64,000 bases of DNA from Otis tarda (Eukaryota; Chordata; Aves; Otidiformes; Otididae): the NCBI GenBank assembly GCA_026413225.1, contig CM048554.1:75570463-75634462 (forward strand), given 5' to 3'. The notes under the pieces were generated by a model. The model was not told the origin of the DNA, ran no database searches, and saw nothing but the letters and a program-made list of their open reading frames with translations. This document shows positions 50,701 through 61,015 of this stretch, piece after piece (position 1 is the stretch's first letter; each line of letters starts with the position of its first letter). A program made the translations under genes and the position numbers.

Positions 50701-53700
50701 TCAACTGAAACAAGATAAATATTATTTTTAACCTCTCAGGCTACCACAACGAACAGGGCATCAAATCACAATTACCATGCTCTGTGTTTTCTTCAAAAAC
50801 CACACAGGTTCCCAAGGTATCTATGGAAAACAAAGTGAGAAAGTCTTAGAGACTAGTTTCTATTGTAAGCACAATGAAACTGTAAGTAAAATGTTTCACT
50901 AACATCTTTTTGAGAATAGAATAGGTCACTGTAACCTTTCAAACGTACAGGCACAGCCAGAACCTATCACCCTTGAAGAAAAGGAGGGATCAATACCAGA
51001 CTAAAAGAGCAAGTCAAAGATAAAGAAAAGATCAAAAGATGCTCCAAGTTGAATAATTGCTGAACTTAACTAGAAAACAATGTTTTCTTTTTTTTTCCCT
51101 TAAATAAGCAGCTCTTTGCTCAAGGCCTGAGCAAGAAGGATAAGGGTTTCAAACCAATCTGGGCTGGTAGATACTTGGCAACAGGTTTAGGATGTATATT
51201 GAGCATGCACCAGCAAAGAGTTCAACTAAAGGACACTGACTTCTGGGGGTCTGCAACCACCAGAGACCCCCAGAGGACCCCTGATCCATTTCACTATGTC
51301 TGCGCAAAGGACATTTAAATATACTACATAGTTCCAGGAAATGTGATGAATATACTAATGATTTATTGGAAAACCAATGAATATGTGTATATAACCTCTA
51401 TGTATTTTCTTTGCTTTTGGACAAGAGCATGCACATTAGGTGGAGCTATCCCCCATGCACCCAGTGCTGTAATAAAGAACGTCAGCTTTATAAAACTCTA
51501 AATTAAGTCTTAGAGAGTTTCTTGACTGGCTTTTACGGTAACGCTATCAGCTGTAGATACTGCACCCACTAGCACAGCTCTAGGAACGTTCTGACTTCCA
51601 GTCCCTTGCAAAGACACAGCATTGGTAACAACACTGCCAACTCGGGAACAGACAGGAGTATCACAGTCACCAAAAGTCACTACAAGGGAGGATTTCAGAT
51701 CATTTTCTTCCAGAACGATGTCACCATAAAGCAAATGGGAGAACTACAGATTGCACAACAGCCAGTCCTGCTTACACAGGAGACAACAAGCACTTACTTT
51801 ATGGCATTTTATGCCCCCCATTTTTCCCTGCAGAAATACCAGCTGGTTCACCCTGGAGTCAGCTTCCAAGCACACTTTCCAGTAAGTAAGATGGAGGCAC
51901 GGCTAATTTAGCAGTGAACTTAGACTGGTGCTGCTCTATATGGTGTTCTACAAACACCATCCGGAACTTCAGCACCTCACAGGTCCATGTTATCCATTCA
52001 CAGTGCCATTAACTGACGTTACAAATGTTCTTTGGGTCACATGAAAAAGGAGATATCCACATCAATTTTCCTACCTTCATATTCTCCTGCAAATACGTAT
52101 CTGTCCACTTGTAAAATGGGCCTCTCTGTCTCTATTCCCTATAAAAAGAGGGACAAAATTGCACATATGTCAGGTCTCTATTAGTCCAGGCAAATTTCTT
52201 GCTATGAGACCAGAGAAGACAGATACAGCAGAATCCAGATTACATAAATTCCTTGAAAGGATAAATAGTTTAAAAAAAAAAAACCCATAAGGTAGTAACA
52301 GTAAAAGAAGTATTCCATAACACTGTAAATGTGAAAAAAAAAAAAAAAAAAAAGCTGCTTTTGGCATTAGAGAAAATGAATGGATCCCAGACTATAAAGC
52401 TTCCTCAAACTATCAACTTCATATGAAGAAAAGTACATCTTTAACCCAGGATTTATGGAAGCAGATAAAAGAGTTATGCAGACGCTATGACTTTCAAGAA
52501 GGCAGCAGACTCCTGAAAGAATGGCAAGACATACAATTAAATTAATATTTATTAGTTTTTAAAAGATGCAATAGAAGTAGTTTGAGTCATTACAGTTGAC
52601 TCTGAGGTCTTCTGCAGTGTTAAACATTAGGGGTTGGGGGAGAAGCAGTTTTCTTTCTGTTTTTGTAGGAGGCTTCGTTAAGCAGTGGTAACAACTACTA
52701 CAAAGGGTTTAGCCAATCTCACTGTAGAATCGGTGTACTGGTAAAAAAAAAAAAAAAAGTAATGACAATTTTTCAGTCTATCATCATACATGTTGCTTTA
52801 AGTATATTAAATACAAAGAATATACCAGACAATACTGTTCTAGTAATCACAACAAAACCAACAATGCTGAACTGGTAAAGAAAATGCTCTAGAAAGTTAA
52901 AAAGGATCAAAAAATTTACAGCAAATTGCAGTCAATTGTCTATTTAGGTTACAGTAAATAAATTAAAAGTGCTGTTATTTCCTCTTAGAAATCAATTTAA
53001 ATTCCTTTTGAAATTAACATATATACATATATACATATTTGCATGAAAAATATGTTATTAATACAAGTTCTATAAAGTAGAATAACTTTCAAAAGTATTT
53101 GGAAAATACTCAAGGCGAAGAAGTCCTGCGTAAAGCATCACACCAGCACCAGAAGTGCAACTGTAGGGTCACAGGAGCTTCTGTGATTACTATGTGTCTA
53201 CATTGTGAAGAAGTTGGAAATAGTTGTTATTTATTTTTTTAAACAATGAGTGAGAAAGCAAGAGAGCAATTCTCTTGGCTCATTCCCTTCCTCTGCAGCA
53301 GAGCTTTTCCAAATACACAGGCCAGGATCCCATTATTCTTAGTATAAAATATAGCTATAAATTGTACTTTGATAAAAATTAAATGCCTGAACAGAACATG
53401 CTAATTAAGGCAAAATGTCTTTTAATAGTAGATTGTGAACTTCAACATTATTCAAGACATGAAGATAAGCACATGCTAAAAGTTTTGAAGATTAGGCACT
53501 ATGTGGTAAATTGAGTAAAATACAGAATATCACACAGGTTAATAGGAATTTTCTCTCATACTTTTAAGAAACAGATGAATCTAAGATCAGCATGACTTAA
53601 GCTCTGGGATTCTCTTTCTGTTGCATAAGTAGGACATCAATAGCACTAACCTAATAGGTAGAACATATTTTTGGTTGGTTTTTTACTACAAGAAATTAAT

Positions 53701-56298
53701 AAAACTTAACGCATCACTACTAGGCAACAGCATTAAGGGTTTTAATATTAAAAACTTTATTTCTTTGGTTGATTTACATACTTTTTGGAGTATGCAAAAA
53801 TGGAGACTGTCTTCCCCTTATATGATCAGCATCACAGAAAACTGTCTAAACAGAATAACACAAAGCAGAATCTTTTATTGGAGTTTAAACAACAGTTGAC
53901 TGTTATCAAAAATTTCAAGGATTTCTCACTCTGTGGAGTGAGTGCAGGTAGATTTGGACATAAGTAGGATACCACATACATACTTCAAAGTTTTTCTAGC
54001 AACATTACAAGAGAATCTCAAAGCACAAAATTAAAAGTATCCCATTTATACTATTGAAGAATATGTAGCCATTCAGCCATCAGTAACAAATCATCTGTGT
54101 AATACAATTCAAGTGACTTAGGTTAGATCCAGGAAGCAAATCTGCTTATAAGAGCACACCTATTCAGTGATGGATAACTTATGAATTTTGATTGTATTTC
54201 TACATCTGAGATTTCCAGAACTGGCTTTATCACCTCACATATATTCTGATCAGTGGCATACTCCAGGATGTTCTCTTCCACCTTTGTGGTCTATAATAAA
54301 GATCTAGTTTCACAAATTAATTGCAAGCCAATAGTACTTATACTATCTACACAGCTCTTACAGTCCACATAAGTTTTGAAGGGCAAATAAATTTTTTTCC
54401 CATACTGAGAAAGTGATTAAACAACTGAGAAGGAAAAGGACAGGTAAGCCAGATTCTTACAATAACCTCACAATGAAGCAAACAACATCCAAAACTGTTT
54501 ACCAAATGCTTAATACCCAGTTATCCTTTACATTTACAACACTTGAACTTGCCAGGCAATATCTGCAAAAAAAACCCATTGTAAATACAGTGCAATTCAG
54601 CAAGATTTTGGCTTTACCTGTTAGCTGTATTCAAGTTATTTTGAAGCAGTTAATATCTACAATATATCAGCAAAAATAACTAAGAGCTTGAATCAGAGGG
54701 GATAATGGTCATAGTTTATAAATACTTGTGAAAATATTTCCTTCATTTACATAGCACTATAGTAAAATACCATATGCCATTTCTGAAATAGGGAGAACCT
54801 ACAACATGCAGCCAAATACAGCCAAGATAGTGTACATAATTCTCTATCAAAGATTTATATTGACTGGAAGGAATTTAGAAACAGTCTCAGTCCCTTGTTC
54901 ATATGTGTACTGACTTACCACTTTCTTATTGTGCTGTAATCACTCACCAAAATCTTGCATTTGTTTTCACATTTTTCTAAGAAGTCTGAATCAATAATTC
55001 CTGATAGTTCCACCATGACCAGTTGCTCCTACAAGATAAGTTTATAATGTAGATCTGTAATTGATGTATCTGAACTCAGAGGAAAAAAAAAACCAAACCC
55101 AACAAACAACCCAAACAAAAAAAAAACCCTAGCACACAAAGACCAAGACCTTCAGAATAAATAGATCCCAAATCTGGCTTATTCTGACTTTTGTCTAGAG
55201 AAAATGGTAGAAGATATTGCACTACCCAGGGAAACGCAGTGACTACTCCATCAGACACCTGTTTCACACCTGAATTTCCTGGCCTTTTCTTCCTAGCTAG
55301 GAAGGGAGCTCTTCTCTCATCCTTGAAAATTAGAATCGATATGGATGAATTATTTATTAATTACAACAATATGACCAGCTACATATTCCAAAATACATTT
55401 TTCCAAAGCTTTAGTACCTACCTAAATAAGACATCATAGCGAGAGATTAAGTTAAGCAACGTGTGGCTTGAAATGGGTACTTTTAATTCTTCATAACATA
55501 TTGCTTTGAAATCAATTCCTGTTTCCAACTCCTTACAATTTTGGGTGAAGAAAATGCAAGAACAAAATCAAAGCCACCTTAAAAAAAATATTTATTCAGG
55601 GACAAAAACTGCTTTCAAAATCATCATCTGCTAAACACCCATGAATACACACAGTGTTAGATGTGCAATAGTTTGTATTTTCGGATGTTATGGGGGTAAG
55701 AAGCAACTGAAACTGGAAGAGAGCTTTCTGACAATGCTGCTTTTCAGAAACCCTGAAGTAAAACAGCCGTAACAAGGCGGCTTTCGGGACACGGCCACTG
55801 CGGCGGCAGCGAAACCCGACAGGCCCTGGGTAGCAGCCACGGCGGCGCCCGGCTCTTCCTCAGGCGCCCTTCTCTCCCCTTCCCTCCGAGCGGCAGCACG
55901 ACGGCAGACCACCGGCACCAGCTGCCAGGAAGCTGGGAAGGCCTCGCAGAGATACAATGAGGGGAGAAAAGCCTCCCTGTCCCTCACGGGGACCGCGGAG
56001 CAACTGCTCGGCCCCCTGACCTCACAGGAAAGCCGGCCGGTGACACCCGACAAGCGGCCCCACCCGGCCCGCTCCGCACCGGCGGTGGAAGAAGGGGACG
56101 GGGCGGGCCGGGTCCACAGGCGGGACACGCCCCGAGGGGGGCCGGCCTGGCCAGGCCACGTCCCTTCCCCTAAGGCTGTTCCAGGGAACGGGAACTCCCG
56201 GCGAGCGCGTCCCAGTGCTGGCAGCCACCAACCTCCACCTCCTCTTCCTCTGTTTCATCTTTCCTTTCGCCCTCCTCCGTGCTCTCTGCCGCCGCCAT
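47706..56298 (-). CDS. GTF3C6: GTF3C6, TFIIIC subunit 6 (TFIIIC35)
   Basis: GTF3C6 is a small subunit of TFIIIC, the nuclear factor that binds internal promoters of tRNA genes and, with TFIIIA, 5S genes, and recruits RNA polymerase III through TFIIIB. Its usual partner is GTF3C5. Exons in coding order: 56233-56298, 54948-55028, 52075-52138, 50776-50820, 50527-50637, 47706-48001. They sum to 663 bases, a clean 220-residue frame plus stop (human has 213). The protein starts MAAAESTEEGERKDE and an acidic run, then LVMVELSGIIDSDFL and KCENKCKIL, GIETERPILQVDRYVFAGEY, DTLGTCVVFEENTEH, LKYKCHTMKKLNMTRTLLTE, KKEGEENVGGVEWLQIKDRD and FSYSRPNMICSFL. This is the Tfc7-like beta domain, followed by a Glu/Ser-rich disordered tail. 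Exon 1 has two in-frame donor choices six bases apart (after 56239 or 56233). No breaks were seen. Confidence 0.97.
51080..51543 (+). mobile_element. Solo LTR of an avian endogenous retrovirus (ERVL-like) in GTF3C6 intron 3
   Basis: This is a fossil LTR without adjacent viral genes. Visible parts in plus-strand order are a palindrome TCTGGGGGTCT / AGACCCCCAGA (51242-51252 and 51264-51274), a TATA-type GTATATAAC (51386-51394), the AATAAA at 51471-51476 and a terminal segment ending near ACGGTAAC. The layout and wording resemble bird ERVL-type LTRs; the family is inferred from memory. The right edge is fairly clear, the left edge is a guess, and no target duplication was found. It lies antisense to GTF3C6 and is probably of moderate age, formed by LTR-LTR recombination. 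Confidence 0.65.
52334..52353. repeat. A20 homopolymer in GTF3C6 intron 2
   Basis: Twenty A residues on the plus strand, about 195 bases upstream (in gene terms) of the GTF3C6 exon at 52075-52138. It looks like a plain simple repeat and is too far away to be part of the acceptor. Confidence 0.85.
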
Positions 56299-56470
56299 GT
56301 CGCCAGTGAACGCCCCTCTTTCCCCCCCTCCTCAACTCCTCTCCCGCCTCAGCGCGCACCACATGGACCCAGCGCCGCCATCTTAGAGAGCGGCCGGTCC
56401 CGCCTCCCGCCGTGCTGAAGAGGGCTCGCCCGGGGGCGGGAAGGGCCGTGCAGAGCTGGAGCAGGTCTGT
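55780..56470 (-). promoter_or_regulatory. GTF3C6: CpG-island promoter of GTF3C6
   Basis: A CpG-rich block covers exon 1 and roughly 170 bases upstream, and also runs about 450 bases into intron 1. No TATA box is visible. A YY1-type motif lies just upstream of the start codon (separate entry). Open frames spanning the block on either strand are a composition effect. Confidence 0.8.
56374..56384 (-). promoter_or_regulatory. YY1-type motif upstream of the GTF3C6 start
   Basis: GCCGCCATCTT on the plus strand is AAGATGGCGGC on the gene's sense strand, the canonical YY1 site. It lies about 76 bases upstream of the ATG, which is where YY1 motifs commonly sit in TATA-less housekeeping promoters. Binding is inferred from the motif alone. 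Confidence 0.6.
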
Positions 56471-59400
56471 TTAAGGGGGGATGTGTCCCTGAAGCGTTCC
56501 ACTTCCCAGGTTTTCCACAGACCCAGCACTTTGACAGAGCCGCCCCGTTACTCATTCCTCGTTTTCCAGGTTGAAGAAGGCGCTCCGTCCCTGCTAAGGC
56601 AGAGTCGTGGTTTCCCTCTTCATCCTGGGAGCTTGTGTCTGCCGCTCATCTCCCTTCTCGTGTGCCAGCATTGCAGAGGAAATCTTGCCAGGGCCTTCTT
56701 CGGCGAAAGAAAGGGAAATGTTTTGCTTTGTGCACGCTTAAATTGTATTTGCTGTTTTCATGTCCTGTGTCTGATTCTTTTCTGGTTGTCTTGTGAGGTT
56801 TCAATGCATTTGTGTCTGATTTCCATCTGACAAGGATTTCTGCGACAATGTGTTAATTTAAAATGCAGGATGTTGCAGTCCATAATCCTCAGTCCCGTAC
56901 TACTTTTTGTAATGTAATTCTTCCTTGTTTTTTCTTCTGTATGCTGTGTTGCTAATTTTGTACCAAAAGTGTTTTCCTACTAATTGTGTCGAAGTCATTC
57001 ATCAAAATGTTAAATAAAAACTGATCCCAAGGGAGTTCACAGTAGATTTTCTTCCAGCCTCTACTGAACTTCTATCTTATGTAAGATCAACATAGATAGC
57101 GTAGCACCATGTCAAGTGTTTGTAGCACTGTCCAGATATGTGTGCTCTAATGCATTTCTCCTTTTCTTAGAAAAATCACTGATCTTAAACGTATCAAGTA
57201 AGTTTAGCAGGATTTTTCTTTGGGAAGCCAGCATTATGCTTCATCTCATTTTCTGTCCTGCTTCATGTTTTAAATTATTATTTTCTTAAGGCTTGTTTTA
57301 GAATATTGTGTACTGCTGTGGTAAGAACAGCCTATAAATTTGGATTAGTTCTCAATGCAGAAGAAGATGCTGGGGCACGTTACCTTTTCATCAGGCGAAT
57401 TGCAAAGGCTTGAATTTTGACTGCAGGGGATAATAGCTGTGGAACAGATGTTTGGTATATTACAAGTGGTAATGATCACATATTTTAAAGTAATCGTTTG
57501 TGTCATTTGCTTAGTGTGGTGGACTGCTGTATTTAAGGGTTTTAGAAAATAACAAAAATAAGTATTTGAGTATTTGATTTCATGTTCTGCCACTAGAAGG
57601 AGATAGATAAATAAAATTATACTTAGAGAGCTTGTTCAGTGTTTCTGATAGAGGTTTTTAATGAGCTTCTTTTAAAGCTGTGTGTAAATGTTAGTAACTT
57701 TAGCTAGTTGATCTTACCCTGTAGGAGTACATGTGTACCAAACCCAGTCTTTCAATAGTTCTTAACTACTAGTTTCTATTTATTAAATCATTATATTGGG
57801 CAATTACATTTCTGCATCAGGTTTTCCTATTTCCAGATAATTTTATTGTGGTTTTAAAAAAAATATCTGCCCGAATAAAGCAGAAGAAACTCTCTATTCT
57901 GAATATATGTTTAAAAATTGTCAGAACTGACAGTGCTTCTGTAACGTCACAGATTTATATGCACATGCTGCCAGAGGCAAGTACCTAGGTGGCACTTAGG
58001 GCAGTTTGAGTCAGTGACAACCAAATGGTAAATTTTAAAATAAATGATCATGTTTGAGATCTACGTACATAATATGTATACACTAGTTTCAGTACGTTCA
58101 CTTGCAATTTAAGCATGTTAATACACATTTTGGTTTTGGCCCTGTAGTTTGCAAATTTCAGTTGTGGAAGTTTATAGATTAGAGACTTGGACCATCTATT
58201 TTAGCAAATAAGCATTGTTGCAGCTAAATTACATTATAGGAAATCGGAGACAGTTCACTGAAACACATAATGAGTAAGTTCTGGCTTTCTACTTTGTCTC
58301 GTTTTTCCATTTTCTTTTGATTTTGATCTTCATGCTTGGAATTCTTTCTCAATCCTTTTGGAGAAGGCAATTGCCCTTTCTCTGTTCCCTCTTGAATTTT
58401 CTTTGTGAGGCCCTGGCACTAGTCTATCTAAGTAAAAGGTTACGTGTTTTGTAAAAAAACAGAGTAAGACAGAGTCTTTGTTTAAGTTTTTAAGTTTCAT
58501 CTGGCTGTTTGGACTGTGAGTGCCTCTAGTTGAAAACCTTTTGTATTATGAAGTGAAAACCCACAGAATTTAGTATTTAAAATTTATAATAGTTGATATA
58601 TGTGTGTATATATGCACACCATGTATAGAGAGAGTCTGTATATCTGTACTATTGCCTGACCTGACTGCCTCAGGAGAAGGGTGTTGTAGTTTCTAGGCTT
58701 ATTTTAAATTGGAAGTGTAACTAGAATTGATGATGTGACAAAAAGTGATTGCCTGTGAATATCAGAAGGGACTCCTCAGGAAAATATTACCATGTGAAAT
58801 GGCTAAATGTAACAATACAGTGTTGTAAGGTGCAGAGAGATGCAGAAGAAAGCTTGTGAGAGACTAGTGTGTATTTCTGGCCCCAGCCAGGGTAACAAAA
58901 GGTAAATCAGCCCCAGGACAGACATAATTTGCTGATAGTATTACAGAGGACGATTTCCATTTCCCTGCAGCTATGTTGCTGAGCCTCTTCAATTAGGAAT
59001 TTGCAAGCCAAACCAGCTCATCGGTGTTGCCGAAGAAAAAAAAAAAAACGAAAAAAAAACCCCCAACCTGCTGGATTCCTTTGCATCCGTGCCTTTGTCT
59101 TTTCAAAAAGCTCCTTAAAGCTCATGTAAGGAAATTCTAGCAACCGTATTAGACAAAGCACAGTCAGAGAATAATGGAGTTAAGTAAGGGGTGCTTTATT
59201 TCCACCGTGTTTGTTCTGTATGTCTAGTCTGAGACTGTGGAGTGAGACGCAGTACAGTAGGAGAGAGGGAAGAAATTGAGTGAAGGAGACTTTTCTGTTC
59301 CACCAGATGGTCTCTAGATGGTCTCACTCCAGTTGTCTCAGAATGAGCACAGTAAGAGGAGGGAGAAGGAGGGCTGGGAGGGAGACTGAGGCGCAGGTGA

Positions 59401-59849
59401 TCCTACAGTAATTTGCTGGGCTTCTGCTTTGCTTTTAGCAGCTGGAATCAGATGCCAGCACAGTAGGAGATTGAAGAAGGGGTTAGATGTTCCCTGAGTT
59501 CTGTGCTCAGGAGTCTGGAGGCGTCACGCCAGTCTAGGTGTCATAGACCCAGTGGTTATACAAAGCAGTTAGTCTGTCCAGGTGCTTGTTACCTCGCCTC
59601 TGCTTCCCCAGTCTCTTCCATTTCACTTCTACAGACTCTCAGAGTGGGGTCTGTCATGGGCAGGAGCAGGGAAAGCTGAGAAGCGGCATGTGGAGCATCC
59701 TACCACCCACTGCATCTCAGCTGTGAAAGGGAAATTGAGCTGGGAAGGGCTGTGGAACCAGAGGTAAAGAAGAGGCAGAAAAGAGTGGGTGCTTCTTACT
59801 AAGAACCTTCTCACGCCTACCTTGTATGCACATACAGCACAAACAGCAC
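56471..59849. other. Intergenic sequence upstream of GTF3C6, no gene recognised
   Basis: The sequence becomes AT-rich within 300 bases of the CpG island. I see no exon, RNA gene or clear transposon. Short simple repeats include TG/TA alternation near 58590-58620 and A-runs near 59035-59060. The 115-codon plus-strand frame at 56483-56830 shows no known domain. Confidence 0.5.
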
Positions 59850-61015
59850 CTCTAGATGTTAAACAGGATTGGACCACGTATTGATCCGTGGGGTGCACCG
59901 CTAGTTACAGGCCTCCAGCTAGACCATGCACTGATCACAATGCTCTGGGCCCAGCCACTCAGCGAGATTTCTATGCACCGTGCTGTCTGCTCATCCAGCC
60001 CATACTTCAACAGCTTGTCTAAAGCCTTACTTAAGTCATGGTAGACAGTATCCACTGCTCTTCAAGTCAGTCATTTTATCATAGAAGGTTATCAGGTTGG
60101 TCAAGCATGACTTCTGCTTGCTGAAGCCATGCTGACTATTGCTGATGACTTTCTTGCCCTTTGTGTGCCTGATTTCCAGGATCAGCTGCTCCATCACCTT
60201 CCCAGGGACTGAGGTGAGGCTGACCAGCTTGTAGTTTTCTAGGTCCTCTTTCTTTCCCTTTTTGAAGATGGGAGTGATATTTGCTTTCCTCCAGTCTTTA
60301 GGCATTTCTCCCAATCACTACGATGGATGAAGGATTGTCAAAGAGTGGCCTCGCAGTGACATCAGACAGCTCCCTCAGTAGTCATCCATCACGTGCATCC
60401 CATCAGGGTGCATGGACTTAAGTATGTTGGATTCACTTAAGTATTCCCTGACCTGATCCTCTTCCACTAAGGTACATCTTCCCCCATCCAGACTTTCCTC
60501 CTGGTTTCTGGGGCCTGAGAGTCCTGAAGGCCAGTCTTGCTAATAAAGACTGAGGCAAAGAAGGCATTCAATACCTGTGCCTTTTCCATGTCCTGTGTCA
60601 CCAGGGCCACTGCCTCATTCAGTAGTGGGCTCATATTTTCCCTTGCCTTCCTTTTGTTACTTACATACTTATAGAAGCATTTGTCTTTGACATCCCTCAC
60701 CGGCTTCCGTTCTAGCTGGGCTTTGGCTTTCTTAACCTCATCCCTGCATGCCTGAATAATGCCTCTATTCCTCACAGGTTATCTGTCCTTGCTTCCACCT
60801 TCTCTATGCTTCCTTTGAGTTTGGCTAGGAGCTCCTTGTTCATCCATGCAGGCCTCCTAGCATTTTTGCTTGACTTCCTACTTGTTAAAATGGACTGCTT
60901 TTGAGCTTGGAGGAGGTGATCTTTGAATATTAACAATGTTTCCTGGGCTCCTCTTTCCCTCTAGGGCCTTCTCCCATTGAACTCCACCAAGAGTCCTTGA
61001 AGAGGCCAAAGATGG
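59850..61015 (-). mobile_element. CR1 LINE fragment, central ORF2, missing its 3' end
   Basis: The minus strand encodes successive pieces of CR1 ORF2. In 60467-60775: ACRDEVKKAKAQLERK, DVKDKCFYKYVSNKRKAREN and VLNAFFASVF. In 60036-60314: [40 protein letters not shown] and [20 protein letters not shown]. In 59852-60055: KYGLDEQTARCIEISLSGWA, VTSGAPHGSIRGPILFNI. These are the linker and the first part of the reverse transcriptase domain. The catalytic YADD segment and the 3' tail are absent. At least three frame or stop breaks separate the pieces. Both ends are approximate. Confidence 0.93.
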
